From a virus, in IMG/VR virus record IMGVR_UViG_3300043466_002174, positions 1 to 32,010 of that record: a stretch of DNA of 32,010 nt; one strand, written 5' to 3'. Shown one piece after another: positions 6,766 to 16,522 of this stretch; position 1 is the stretch's first letter, and every line of letters begins with the position of its first letter. Under the pieces are notes generated by a model, which was not told the DNA's origin, made no database searches, and saw only the letters and a list, made by a program, of their open reading frames with translations. Made by a program: the position numbers and the translations under genes.

Positions 6766-7848
6766 CTATGTTATTTTTTCGTATTTCCAATAAAAACTAT
6801 GCAGTCTATTCCAGTCGGCAGACTCTTTTTCCCAAGGATATAAATCATACAAGTATTTTCCATAATCAAAATTTATTCCTTTTCTATGAAAATCTTGCTT
6901 TTCGTTTACTCCTCTAATTATATTTATATAGTCAGTGTAAGTAGATAGCCTGCTTCCAAGAAAAACTTCTGCTTCCGAGCATATGATCTGATCTAAAACC
7001 ATGGCTTCATAATTTTTTAGATCTTTAAAGAAATCTTCTAAAAAAAATATTTTATAATCTTTTTTTAAAAAATTAAAAACTGTTTTATCCTTCTCGTCCG
7101 TAGCTATATACAATGGACTGCTATTTGGAATCTTATTTTTCAAATTAAATTGAAGTTCAAACATTTGATTTTCTACTGATTCTTTTCTTGCTGTTAAAAA
7201 ATCATTTCTTCTTACATGTATTGCATTAAAACTTTTTAATATATTTTTTACTTTTTTTCCTTCTTCAAAAAAATAATTTTTATATTTTATTCCATTTATT
7301 ATTTTATTTTTTATTAAATTTCTTTCAATCGGTCCATTGCCATAGACAAGATAATAAAAGTGCCCAAATAGATTTCTTGGAAAGTGTATGTATTTATCAT
7401 CCATGTTTATACATATTCCAGATCTTTCCTTTGCAAATTTTAGATAATCATTTTGACATTGGTTTTCGCAAAATATAAAATTATTTCTATTTATAGATTT
7501 TTGAGGAATCTTCCATTCATGATATTCGTCTGTAAATAAAATTAATTTTGCTATATTTTCAACTCCATGAAAATAATGAATTTCGTTTTCTAAAGACTTA
7601 TATTCATCGATATCATTGTAATCGATACAATCAAAATTTTTAATAAATAAATCTTTGTCCAAAACATTCCATATATCAAAAAAAGATTTTTTATTTTGCC
7701 ATTCAGAAAAAAATAAACAATATATTTTATAAGGAATTATAAGTTTCCTTTTTGTGATTATGCTTATTGCCGCCGCCATTTCATAAGACATCCTTATATT
7801 GCAAAATCCTCCCCACCAAGGGTCAAAAGATATAAAGTTTTTTTGCAT
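6766..7848 (-). CDS. protein O-fucosyltransferase-like glycosyltransferase
   Basis: A 360-aa protein with the motif series of the fucosyltransferase superfamily (POFUT/GT65-68 and relatives). WWGGFCNIRMSYEMAAAIS at 11-29 plus KRKLIIP form the GDP-binding N-terminal loop and first strand. HVRRNDF at 211-217 is the conserved HxRRxDF arginine motif. YIATDE at 247-252 and GSRLSTYTDYINIIRG at 298-313 match the C-terminal donor-binding motifs. The predicted reaction is transfer of fucose (or a related sugar) from a GDP-sugar to a protein or glycan. The gene begins one base after the stop of the Ig-domain fibre gene. Its DNA, especially 7000-7720, is much more AT-rich than its neighbours, which hints at recent acquisition. 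Confidence 0.72.
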   Translation of the reverse strand: MQKNFISFDPWWGGFCNIRMSYEMAAAISIITKRKLIIPYKIYCLFFSEWQNKKSFFDIWNVLDKDLFIKNFDCIDYNDIDEYKSLENEIHYFHGVENIAKLILFTDEYHEWKIPQKSINRNNFIFCENQCQNDYLKFAKERSGICINMDDKYIHFPRNLFGHFYYLVYGNGPIERNLIKNKIINGIKYKNYFFEEGKKVKNILKSFNAIHVRRNDFLTARKESVENQMFELQFNLKNKIPNSSPLYIATDEKDKTVFNFLKKDYKIFFLEDFFKDLKNYEAMVLDQIICSEAEVFLGSRLSTYTDYINIIRGVNEKQDFHRKGINFDYGKYLYDLYPWEKESADWNRLHSFYWKYEKIT

Positions 7849-7849
7849 T

Positions 7850-10800
7850 TTAATTCTCTTGTTCTGGTGGGGGCTCTGGAACGGGCTCGGGCTCTGGAAC
7901 GGGCTCGGGTTCTGGAACGGGCTCGGGTTCTGGAACGGGCTCGGGGTCTGGAACGGGCTCGGGTTCTGGAACGGGCTCGGGTTCTGGAACAGGCTCGGGT
8001 TCTGGAACAGGCTCGGGTTCTGGAACAGGCTCGGGTTCTGGAACAGGCTCGGGTTCTGGAACAGGCTCGGGCTCTGGCGTCGGCTCTGGAGTCGGTGTAG
8101 GCGTTGGCTCTGGAGTCGGTGTAGGCGTTGGCTCTGGAGTCGGTGTAGGCGTTGGCTCTGGAGTCGGTGTAGGCGTTGGCTCTGGAGTCGGTGTAGGTGT
8201 CGGTGTCGGTGTAGGTGTAGGCTCTGGAGTCGGTGTAGGCGTCGGTGTAGGTGTCGGTGTAGGTGTCGGTGTGGGTGTCGGTGTCGGTGTAGGTGTCGGT
8301 GTAGGCGTTGGCGTAGGCGCAGGGGCTGCTATTACAGTCAGTGTCGCAGTATTAGAAGTAGCCTCAAAAGCCGAAACCTCGGTACTCACAATGCAATAGT
8401 AAGTATCGCCGTTATTTCCAAGATAAGTAACTCCAACTTGAGTAAATGAATTACTGTCAGCCGCCCCAATGATTTCAGATCCGTTTCTGTACCAAGTATA
8501 ATGTAATGGACCAGAGCCATCTGCAACAACTGTAAATGTGGCATTGCCACCTTCATTGACGGAAATGCTGTCTGGGTGGTCTGTAATATTTGGATTTACG
8601 TAAAGAGTTGCAGCAGCAGAAGTGTCAGTTAAAGTAAATGATGAGTTATTGCCTACTATGCATCTGTATTGATAATTTTTAATCGCATTAGAGGTTGTTA
8701 CGCTATAAGAACTGGTAGTGGCGCCACCAATTACAGACCACGCGCTTCCATTATTAACCTCCCACTTATAGAATGTCGAAGGATTGCCAGCATCAGCAGC
8801 AACTGAAAATACTGCCTGATCGGTAACGTTTAGATAAATGCTGTCTGGATCATCCGTTATGACCGGCGCATAGTATACCGTAAGAGTGCTTATTGTAGAG
8901 TTTTGGACAGGTAGGCTAACCTTTGAACTATCTACGGCACAAAAATATTCTTTACCATTATCATTTTTTGAAGCATTAAATGTATAAGTATTGCTGGCAG
9001 AAGACTGAAGAAGCGTATCTGTTGGGGTTCCTCCTGGATAAGTTCTTAAATAAAAATCATACCCAAGAGTGCCAGCGCCAACCGCTGTAGTAACATACGA
9101 GACTGAAGCGCCTTCATTTACTGTTGGATTAGAAACTCCGTTGCCCAAAAATTGAGTAATTGTTATTGGCAATAAAGTCACTGTCATTTCGCAGGCTGAA
9201 CTCTGTTCAGCTTCTGTTCCAGCTTGAGTCGAAGATATTTCGCATCTTATGGACACTCCAGAATCATTTTCGTCAACTGTGTGATAAAAATTAGGAGAGT
9301 TTGCCCCAGCAAAGTTTTGCCAACCGGCACCGGCATTTTCTTGCCATTGGTACTGAAGAGTTGGGGAAGAGTCGCCTAAGACATAAAAGTTAATTACAGT
9401 ATTGTTTTGGCCGTTTCCAACCTGAGCCGAAACTGAAGCTGGAAGATCTGTAACTATTGTTGGATTCATATATAGCGTAGCTATATCTGAAAGAACGCCG
9501 CCTCTAGTATTATATCCAGAAACTCTATATTGATAATTTTTATTGCTTGGTTCTACACTTACCGAATAATTACTAAGAGAACCATTGCTTGGTACGGGGG
9601 TAAAACTACTGCTTCCTGGTGGCGCGTAATACCAAAGGTAGCTTGGAGACGGCTTTCCTTGAGCCAAGCTTTGAAAAGTAGCGACGCTACCGCGTTTTAC
9701 AAATTGATTTGTTGGTTGCAAATCAAAAGAAGGAATATATTCTACTGTCAAAGTAACTACATTAGACAAATCTGCTGTCATTCCTGCAAAAGAACTTGAT
9801 ACAATACATTGATATTCATTTCCATCGTCACCTCTTGAGGCTGTAAAAGAATATCCGCTACTAGTAGCTCCAGCAACAGAGCTTAAAGGCGCACCAGCGC
9901 CAGAATACCATTGGTAAGATAATGTTGGAGATCCGTCTGCAAAAAGAGCAAATGATGCAGTTGTATTTTCAAGAACACTTACATTTTGAGGCTGAACCAC
10001 AATATTGGGATCTACATAAACATAAATAGGGCCACCAGTTACATTTGCACCTCTTGTATTTCCGACAATGCATCTGTAGGCAAATCCGATATAATCGTTT
10101 CCTGCGTTTGTTAGAGTCAATTTGTCAGTGCTACTTCCAGCAAGACCCCAAGAAGACCCTCCATTCGTTGACTCCTCCCAAGAAAATGTTGTAGTTGGGC
10201 TTCCTGATTCAGATAAGAAAATAAACAAATCGTCTGAACTTCCAAATCCAGCTTTATTCATTATAAGGTTTGGAAATGGCGTAAGATAGTCTATTGTAGC
10301 TGGAAACGCTACAGTTAGTGTAGCTGCTCTACCTGTCTTTGGGATAGTTGGATAACCTTGTATATTTAAGCTATTAGATATTATGGGCCTAAATTTATAT
10401 TTATTTTGAGATTTTAAAGCTGAAAAAATAATATATTCAAAAGAATTACTGCTTTCTATATTGCTCCAAGTTGAACCTCCATTAGTTGACTGCTGCCAAG
10501 TGTAAGACAGACTTGATCCTCCAGCATCGCTTTCAAAAGTAGCAGAATCTCCGCTATCGACTACAATATCAAAAGGTTTATTATTGTTCTTTATATATGG
10601 CTGAATATATAAAGTAGAGTCCTCTGTTACATTTGATATGTATCCGTTTGACAAGAATACGGAATAAACTCCAGAGTTAGTTTCATTTTGTATTTCGAAA
10701 CTTAAAACGGGATCTGTTGAATAATTAACTCCATCCCATTTCCACTGATAGCTATTAACTGGTGGATTTGATCTTGTCAAAACTGTATAATTAACTAGAT

Positions 10801-12043
10801 CTCCAACCGAAAGTAAATATTGATCAGTAGTAATTGTGCCACCAGTAATCTGTAAATATGCAACATCTAATCTTGCCTGCCTTGTCCCAGTTTCCCAATA
10901 GCTTACGTTATCAGCTTTATAATTAAGTATATAACATCTATAAAATCCCGTATCAGCAACTTGAAGATTATCTATTTCTAAAACGGGGCTTTGAGCACCG
11001 TTATACTTTGCGCCGTTAGATAAATTAGTCCAAGTTCCATTTTGTAATTTTTGCCAATAAAACGAAGCGTCGGATCTGCCATCAGCGACTGTACTAAAAA
11101 TCAAATCGTTTTGATTTTCTATTCCTGTGATATCAGACGGCTGCGCCAGTACTGTTGAAGGGTAATATACAGAAACAACTCCCGAATTCGATCCAGAAGA
11201 TCCAATAGTATTTGTAGCCTCGCATATATATCCGTAATTATGAATAGTTCTTGGAGCATTTGCTATCTGTAAAGTCTTTGTCGTAAAGTTTTGATATAAT
11301 CCTCCTTCAGAAGTAGTGATATTTGACACTGTGCCTGCGACATTTTTTTTCCATTGAAACGTTAAGCTCGCCCCGCTTGGGTTACCGCTCGCCTCTATAC
11401 CAAAAGTCGGAGAATCTCCTTCATTAATAGCAATACTATCTGGCTGATCCCATATTTTTGGTGAAAATTTTATATTAGCATAAGCTATTTGAGAAAAGCC
11501 AGAAGCTTCTACGTTTTGAGCGTAGCACTTATAAAACCCTTGATCATTTAAATAAAGTGAGTTTGGCTTAGAATAGCCAGTTGTTTGGGCGCCAAAACTA
11601 GAACCAAGAGAAGAAAAATCAGCTTCTGTTATGCCAGAAAGATACCATTGATAACTTATTGGATCTATACCGCTTGCCTTAGCGGTAAATGCTACAGTCT
11701 GCCCTTCTATAATATCTATGTTTTGAGGGTTAACCAAAAACGTCATCACACCCTCAAATCCAAATCTTCTAAAAATATCTTTTAAATCAATGTATGTTTC
11801 CCCAACCTTTACAAAAAAATTTGTCGCAAAATTTATTCTATCATTTTCGCTGGTTGATTTGTGAAATATCCCAGATAAATCCAAAGAATTTACTTTAAAA
11901 AAAGTCTGAGTTTCTGTAAAAGAACCCGCACCAGTTTGCGCGGTAAATATTCCAGTTAGATCAAAATAGCCAGAGTCAGGTATATCAATGTTTACATTCT
12001 GTGGATTTGATATGTAAACCTTATAATTTGTCGGATCTGGCAT
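7850..12043 (-). CDS. giant Ig-like repeat virion protein with proline-rich C-terminus
   Basis: A 1397-aa putative tail appendage. Residues 1 to about 105 form a phage-type N-terminus with three DL(T/S/K)xIF elements. Residues about 108-1238 hold twelve Ig-like domains, each with a Q-P...EG...F start, a YQW-type strand and a closing YxCxVxN/S strand; most keep only part of the Ig cysteine pair. Residues 1241-1397 are almost purely Pro/Thr/Glu/Val: PTP repeats, then PTPTPTPE units, then eleven PEPEPV units, ending PPPEQEN. Ig-like domains on phages are thought to bind carbohydrate weakly and reversibly. The start overlaps the upstream S74 fibre gene by 23 bases. The downstream fucosyltransferase-like gene follows after one base, suggesting that the proline-rich tail is a modification substrate. 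Confidence 0.88.
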   Translation of the reverse strand: MPDPTNYKVYISNPQNVNIDIPDSGYFDLTGIFTAQTGAGSFTETQTFFKVNSLDLSGIFHKSTSENDRINFATNFFVKVGETYIDLKDIFRRFGFEGVMTFLVNPQNIDIIEGQTVAFTAKASGIDPISYQWYLSGITEADFSSLGSSFGAQTTGYSKPNSLYLNDQGFYKCYAQNVEASGFSQIAYANIKFSPKIWDQPDSIAINEGDSPTFGIEASGNPSGASLTFQWKKNVAGTVSNITTSEGGLYQNFTTKTLQIANAPRTIHNYGYICEATNTIGSSGSNSGVVSVYYPSTVLAQPSDITGIENQNDLIFSTVADGRSDASFYWQKLQNGTWTNLSNGAKYNGAQSPVLEIDNLQVADTGFYRCYILNYKADNVSYWETGTRQARLDVAYLQITGGTITTDQYLLSVGDLVNYTVLTRSNPPVNSYQWKWDGVNYSTDPVLSFEIQNETNSGVYSVFLSNGYISNVTEDSTLYIQPYIKNNNKPFDIVVDSGDSATFESDAGGSSLSYTWQQSTNGGSTWSNIESSNSFEYIIFSALKSQNKYKFRPIISNSLNIQGYPTIPKTGRAATLTVAFPATIDYLTPFPNLIMNKAGFGSSDDLFIFLSESGSPTTTFSWEESTNGGSSWGLAGSSTDKLTLTNAGNDYIGFAYRCIVGNTRGANVTGGPIYVYVDPNIVVQPQNVSVLENTTASFALFADGSPTLSYQWYSGAGAPLSSVAGATSSGYSFTASRGDDGNEYQCIVSSSFAGMTADLSNVVTLTVEYIPSFDLQPTNQFVKRGSVATFQSLAQGKPSPSYLWYYAPPGSSSFTPVPSNGSLSNYSVSVEPSNKNYQYRVSGYNTRGGVLSDIATLYMNPTIVTDLPASVSAQVGNGQNNTVINFYVLGDSSPTLQYQWQENAGAGWQNFAGANSPNFYHTVDENDSGVSIRCEISSTQAGTEAEQSSACEMTVTLLPITITQFLGNGVSNPTVNEGASVSYVTTAVGAGTLGYDFYLRTYPGGTPTDTLLQSSASNTYTFNASKNDNGKEYFCAVDSSKVSLPVQNSTISTLTVYYAPVITDDPDSIYLNVTDQAVFSVAADAGNPSTFYKWEVNNGSAWSVIGGATTSSYSVTTSNAIKNYQYRCIVGNNSSFTLTDTSAAATLYVNPNITDHPDSISVNEGGNATFTVVADGSGPLHYTWYRNGSEIIGAADSNSFTQVGVTYLGNNGDTYYCIVSTEVSAFEATSNTATLTVIAAPAPTPTPTPTPTPTPTPTPTPTPTPTPTPTPTPEPTPTPTPTPTPTPEPTPTPTPEPTPTPTPEPTPTPTPEPTPTPTPEPTPEPEPVPEPEPVPEPEPVPEPEPVPEPEPVPEPEPVPEPEPVPDPEPVPEPEPVPEPEPVPEPEPVPEPPPEQEN
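7874..8071 (-). repeat. 18-bp tandem repeat x11 (PEPEPV units)
   Basis: Eleven head-to-tail copies of an 18-base unit (plus strand CTCTGGAACGGGCTCGGG and variants) encode PEPEPV. One copy carries E to D. Variation is mostly A/G at one position, splitting the array into two blocks (six with ACGGG, five with ACAGG), consistent with recent slippage duplications. It is in frame, so copy-number change would lengthen or shorten the stalk without a frameshift. Confidence 0.95.
8082..8177 (-). repeat. 24-bp tandem repeat x4 (PTPTPTPE units)
   Basis: Four identical 24-base units begin at 8082, 8106, 8130 and 8154 (each starting GGCTCTGGAGTC), followed by a fifth degenerate copy to about 8198. They encode PTPTPTPE. 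Identity at the DNA level including third positions shows recent expansion. Confidence 0.95.
8187..8320 (-). repeat. 6-bp GGTGTN repeat (PT dipeptides)
   Basis: Hexanucleotide GGTGTA/GGTGTC units with a few GGCGT(A/T) variants encode alternating Pro-Thr, interrupted by one PE. The block begins the proline-rich segment right after the last Ig domain. PT-rich linkers are classical O-glycosylated stalks in other proteins. Confidence 0.9.
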
Positions 12044-14336
12044 GATTTATTTTAATTTTCAAAGCATTTATTTCCGCAGAAAGCTCTTTTATCGCCTGAA
12101 TTAAAATTGGAGTTAACTTGCCATAATCAATTCCAACAATATCTCCTTTATTATTTAATCCTACAAGGTTAGGAATAACTTCGTTCACTTCTTCAGCAAT
12201 TAAACCAATATCATTTTTTAAATCTTTAGTTTTCCAATCAAAAACTACTGGCCTAAGTTTCGAAACAGTTTCCAAACCATTTTTTAAATTTTTAATTTTC
12301 TTCTTGAATCGTTTCGAAGAAGTCGATGTATATGTTGGCGCTTCAATACTTGTTTCAACTATTAATTTCCCACTGCCACTATTTGGCGCGCCGCTTTTAA
12401 CAGTGTCGTTTTGACTTCCAATAGTTACGGTTCCGTTTCTTTCTATAATCAATCTTTTAATTCCAATTAAATTAGCGCCTGAATTAATATCACTTCCATA
12501 ACTTGTTCTAAAAACTATAGATCCATCGTAAAAATCTGTAAATGAAGACGCCTCTGCATTTGACGTTGGATTTTTTTTATATCCAGCGGATAAAATTAAT
12601 TGGCCGTTTGCTTGCCCAGCCGGTCCAGTCGCATCAACGCCTACAAAATCTATTTGAGAGCCTCCTTGCACGCCATTTTCGTCTCCTCCCGTAATTGTCA
12701 AAACAGAAGTTTTATTTACATATCTTATTCCAAATCCAGAATTTATAGTTAAACCAACCCCAGAGCTTCCAGATGTAGACTCAGCAACAAGACTTCCATT
12801 TACTAATAAATTAGTCCCGTTCCACCTTAGATTATTACCAGTAGGATTTCCTATAAAAAATTGATAAATCGAGGTTGGCGTAGGCGTGCTTTCGGCAGAA
12901 CTATTTCCTAAAAAGAAACCAGGGCCATTTGTAAATGCACCATAAGCCCCAGAAGTTCCATCAGTTCCATTAAAACCAAGCCCTGCTGATTTTATGTAAC
13001 CTTGATCACCTATTGTTAAACCCTTTGAATCTATTCTTACGGAATCCTTAACATTTCCAAAATGCCCAGTTTTTGCCCAAATATCACCATCAATTATTGC
13101 GTCTGAAAGTTGAATTTGACCGCTACCTACAATTCTAAATCCTTGTATATCGGTTCTTGTTGATATATCGCCAGTATTATTTACTTCGTCCCAATATGTT
13201 GTCCAACTTGCTCCAGAACCAGGTTTATTTACTGAACTTGATGTGTGAGTTTGCCCTGTTTTGACTTTATAAACTTTATAAGCCCCAGCATAAATTCCAG
13301 TTGTTTGCTTTATTCTTACTCTTGTTTGATCAGAAGGTGTCGTTTTTATATCCTTGTACTGCTTGTTAGTAACCCACTCTTCTATAAAACTTTTAGACTG
13401 AATATATGAATTTTCATTTGGCAATTCTATAGCCTGAGAACTTAAAAATCCAGCAGTGGCTTTACCAATATCAACGGTTTCTATAATAGCTTCTGTTATT
13501 CTTACCCCCTGAACAGTGCCTGTTATTGTTGTTGATGAAACAGAACTGCTAAAAGGAGAAATTATGTAAGTTCCTACACTTCCAGTTCCAGTTAAAAATG
13601 CTTTAATGATTGGAGTATTAGGTCCATCAGGAACTCCACTTCCAGTCAAAACCATATTTAACCTTATTGGTCCAGAAGTTACTGCGGTTACTGTTAATGT
13701 GGCGGTTCCGTCAGTACCGCTTGCAGCTATTGAACCAGTAAATACAGCACTATAATTTCTAACAGCAAACGGAACTCCGCTAATTGCTCCAGCAGAATTC
13801 GTTATTTCAAAGTTATCAGCGACCATTACAAAATTTTTAGCGAGAGTATCTCCAACTTTAACAAGGCCAGAAACGTTTGAGTTTGCATCTAGCTGCAAAA
13901 GAGACTTTGTGCTTCTTTCCCAAACGCTAGTCGAAGAATTATAAACAAAAGCTTTATAATTACCGTTTGTAATATACCAAATATCTCCATTAGCTGGACT
14001 GGGATTGGTTATGGCTGGGGTCGGAACTGGATTTAAAATATTAGGATTTACCGCATTCCTATAATAAATTTGCACGCTTCCACTTGCAGAATTTTGACTT
14101 CCGTGTACTGAAGCAGTTGCTAGTTTTGCAATAGTTTCATTATATCCCATCTCATCCCAAAGCTCTTCATTTGTTTCTGGATTTACTACCTTGCCCTCAA
14201 AAACAATCCCTCTACTTCTAAAAAAATTACCTCTCTTTACCTTTTTGGTCCTTTTGGTAGAGTTCTGATAAAACAAAATCTCATCTTGATCATCAATAAT
14301 CGTCGCTTCTTGAAGGTCTGCGATTGTGCGGCTCAT
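12021..14336 (-). CDS. tail fibre/tip protein with C-terminal S74 intramolecular chaperone
   Basis: A 771-aa fibre protein. The N-terminus ([20 protein letters not shown]) and the segment around [20 protein letters not shown] with PFAVRN resemble the distal part of lambda J-like tail tip proteins. The middle is beta-rich and glycine-rich. The C-terminal 99 residues (673-771) are a Peptidase_S74 chaperone: SSKRFKKKI with Ser673 and Lys678 as the likely cleavage dyad, [42 protein letters not shown] and a final coiled coil. The domain trimerises the fibre and cleaves itself off. The usual Asp after the catalytic Ser is Ser674 here. The 3' end overlaps the Ig-protein gene by 23 bases. Confidence 0.88.
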   Translation of the reverse strand: MSRTIADLQEATIIDDQDEILFYQNSTKRTKKVKRGNFFRSRGIVFEGKVVNPETNEELWDEMGYNETIAKLATASVHGSQNSASGSVQIYYRNAVNPNILNPVPTPAITNPSPANGDIWYITNGNYKAFVYNSSTSVWERSTKSLLQLDANSNVSGLVKVGDTLAKNFVMVADNFEITNSAGAISGVPFAVRNYSAVFTGSIAASGTDGTATLTVTAVTSGPIRLNMVLTGSGVPDGPNTPIIKAFLTGTGSVGTYIISPFSSSVSSTTITGTVQGVRITEAIIETVDIGKATAGFLSSQAIELPNENSYIQSKSFIEEWVTNKQYKDIKTTPSDQTRVRIKQTTGIYAGAYKVYKVKTGQTHTSSSVNKPGSGASWTTYWDEVNNTGDISTRTDIQGFRIVGSGQIQLSDAIIDGDIWAKTGHFGNVKDSVRIDSKGLTIGDQGYIKSAGLGFNGTDGTSGAYGAFTNGPGFFLGNSSAESTPTPTSIYQFFIGNPTGNNLRWNGTNLLVNGSLVAESTSGSSGVGLTINSGFGIRYVNKTSVLTITGGDENGVQGGSQIDFVGVDATGPAGQANGQLILSAGYKKNPTSNAEASSFTDFYDGSIVFRTSYGSDINSGANLIGIKRLIIERNGTVTIGSQNDTVKSGAPNSGSGKLIVETSIEAPTYTSTSSKRFKKKIKNLKNGLETVSKLRPVVFDWKTKDLKNDIGLIAEEVNEVIPNLVGLNNKGDIVGIDYGKLTPILIQAIKELSAEINALKIKINHARSDKL

Positions 14337-14351
14337 ATGTTTATTTACAGT

Positions 14352-14370
14352 TAATTATTGGCAATAATTA
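14352..14370. other. 19-bp near-perfect palindrome in a gene junction
   Basis: TAATTATTG and CAATAATTA (perfect 9-bp complementary arms) flank a single central G. It covers the stop of the RCC1 gene and part of the 31-base gap before the S74 fibre gene, one of the few gaps in the minus-strand train. Symmetry with a one-base centre resembles a dimeric operator more than a hairpin. The function is unknown. Confidence 0.4.
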
Positions 14371-16521
14371 TATATTATATAGTCTAACTGGGGTATACGT
14401 ATTATAATTTCCAAGGGCGCCATATTCGCCAAGTCCAAAAGACCACCCTACATTATTTTCGTCTGTAACTATAAAGTGTTGCCCACCAGAATCTATCTTG
14501 CAAAAGCGTTTTTCAGAATTTACAGCGATAGGGGCACTTGTCATTCTCCAAACAAGGCCATTTTCATCAATCGCGCATATTCCAAGTCCTTGTATTTTCC
14601 CAGCGCTTAATTCGTTAAATTTTATATTTGCGCTTACTCGTATTGGAGTTCTGGTTGCTGTCCAGTTAGTATGACCCAAAGAATTTCTGAATCTATTATA
14701 TCCCCATGTCCAAAGGTTCTTATCTTTATCTATAGCGGCTGACATATTACCTCCAGCAGATATTTTACAAAATGTTGTGCTGCCATAAACTGTAACAGGG
14801 CTCGTTACATTTTGACCGAAGTCATTATTTCCAATTTGACCCCAGCTATTTAAACCCCAAGCCCAAATTTTTCCATAATTGTCTAATGCTAAATTATGTT
14901 GAAAACCCGCTGATATTTGACAAAAAGTTTTTGAATTTAAATAAGGCAAAGAAACTGGAGTAGTAACAGAGGCTATGCTGGCATCTAAAGTTAGATAGCG
15001 AAAGCTAGAGTTGTTTGCCCCCCAACCCCAAATTTTATTTTGATTATCTATAGCAAATGTAAATGACCCTCCAAATCCAACCATTATTTTACAAAAAGTA
15101 TTAGTTCCGTATATTTGAATAGGAGTCAATTTATAAGAAATTGTTGCTCCACCAGAATAATTATTTCCCAATGCTCCTGAAGCTTCGTTGCCCCATCCCC
15201 ATACTTTCCCGTTTTTATCAATAGCTTGTGTCCGATTAGCCCCAAAGGCTATTTGGCAAAAAGTCTTAGGTTGGCCTGCTAATTCAGTAGGAAACATTTC
15301 ATAATTTGATATTTTATTATTACCTATTTGAGCGTTACCATTATTCCCCCATAAAAAAACCTTACCATTTTGCTGTATCCCAGCAGACGTTGTAGGCCCC
15401 ACAGCTATAGAATTAAAAGTTTTTTCGCCACAGATCTTTCTAGGAATAAAATCTTCATAAAACCTATTCACGCCTAATTCTCCAACGCGATTTCTTCCCC
15501 ATCCCCAAACTCTACCATTTTTTTCAATTGCAATTACGTTTTCCCAACACATACTTATTTCACAAAATGTCTTTTTTTGACCTGAGATACTAACAGGAGT
15601 AAGAGTTGAAACTAATTGATGGCTATCTCCAAGCGTACCCCAAGTATTATTTCCCCATCCCCATACTTGACCGTTTTTATCAATTAGCGCAACAGTAGAG
15701 AACGCAACCCCTTTTGCAATTTTACAAAAAGTTGTGTTTCCATAAACCTCAACAGGGGTTAATGAACTTGAAGCACTTCCATTCCCAAGGTAATACGAAC
15801 CCCATGCCCACGCTTTTCCGTTTTTGTCAATAGCTAATGATTTATCGTATAGCACTGATATTTGACAAAATGTTTTATTACCATAAACATTAACTGGGGT
15901 TATTCTAGAAACATTAGACCCATCTCCAAGAGGATTAGATCCCCAAGCCCAAGCTTTACCATATTTGTCCAAAGCATACGAATTGACAAAGCCAATACTT
16001 ATTTGACAAAATGTCTTGGGGCCTCCATAAATAGCAGTAGGTGTTGATTTACAAACATTAGAATTGTCTCCTAATTGACCATAATAATTATCTCCCCACA
16101 TCCATATTTGACCATACTTATCGATTCCACCACAAAATCCACTTCCTCCTGATACTTGACAAAAAGTTTTATCTCCATAAACTTTTACAGGAGTTCTTCT
16201 AAAAGTGCCAGCATTAAGTCCATCTCCAATAATACCTGTTCCCCAGACCCAAGCAGTACCACTATCATCAAGAGCAATGACTGAACTTCCTCCAGATGAA
16301 ATTTCATTAAATATTTTTCCATATCCAAGTGTTTTAACCGGAGATGCAGCGGCGGTTTGAGAACTTATATTTTTATTTCCAAACGCAGAAACCACATTAC
16401 TGCCCCAAGCCCAAAGTTTTCCTTTTTGGTCAATTGCATTTGTTCCTCTTAAAGAATTAGTCCCTGCCATAGCAATTTTTTTAAATAGCTTTTCTGTATT
16501 TAATGATTCTTTTGCTTTCAT
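14368..16521 (-). CDS. RCC1-repeat beta-propeller tail protein
   Basis: A 717-aa protein built from fourteen RCC1-type repeats of about 50 residues. Each has an (I/L)D-x-x-GK-x-W-x-WG core (for example AIDKNGKVWGWGNE) followed by a TPVxVYGxKTFCQIS-type strand. Fourteen repeats would make two seven-bladed propellers or one double ring. RCC1/BNR-like propellers bind proteins or glycans; on a phage tail a receptor-binding role is likely (inference). There is no signal peptide. It lies one base downstream of a tube-like gene and directly upstream of the S74 fibre gene, inside the tail module. The many near-identical blades suggest expansion by internal duplication. Confidence 0.87.
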   Translation of the reverse strand: MKAKESLNTEKLFKKIAMAGTNSLRGTNAIDQKGKLWAWGSNVVSAFGNKNISSQTAAASPVKTLGYGKIFNEISSGGSSVIALDDSGTAWVWGTGIIGDGLNAGTFRRTPVKVYGDKTFCQVSGGSGFCGGIDKYGQIWMWGDNYYGQLGDNSNVCKSTPTAIYGGPKTFCQISIGFVNSYALDKYGKAWAWGSNPLGDGSNVSRITPVNVYGNKTFCQISVLYDKSLAIDKNGKAWAWGSYYLGNGSASSSLTPVEVYGNTTFCKIAKGVAFSTVALIDKNGQVWGWGNNTWGTLGDSHQLVSTLTPVSISGQKKTFCEISMCWENVIAIEKNGRVWGWGRNRVGELGVNRFYEDFIPRKICGEKTFNSIAVGPTTSAGIQQNGKVFLWGNNGNAQIGNNKISNYEMFPTELAGQPKTFCQIAFGANRTQAIDKNGKVWGWGNEASGALGNNYSGGATISYKLTPIQIYGTNTFCKIMVGFGGSFTFAIDNQNKIWGWGANNSSFRYLTLDASIASVTTPVSLPYLNSKTFCQISAGFQHNLALDNYGKIWAWGLNSWGQIGNNDFGQNVTSPVTVYGSTTFCKISAGGNMSAAIDKDKNLWTWGYNRFRNSLGHTNWTATRTPIRVSANIKFNELSAGKIQGLGICAIDENGLVWRMTSAPIAVNSEKRFCKIDSGGQHFIVTDENNVGWSFGLGEYGALGNYNTYTPVRLYNI

Positions 16522-16522
16522 C

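Noticed and set aside
7874-8177. CRISPR array
   Set aside because: Repeats are contiguous without unique spacers and are translated in frame as [14 protein letters not shown].
7799-8449. Plus-strand open frames over the repeats (216 and 85 aa, Arg/Leu/Trp-rich)
   Set aside because: They are antisense shadows of the proline-rich repeat array of the minus-strand Ig-protein gene; periodic codons keep all frames open.
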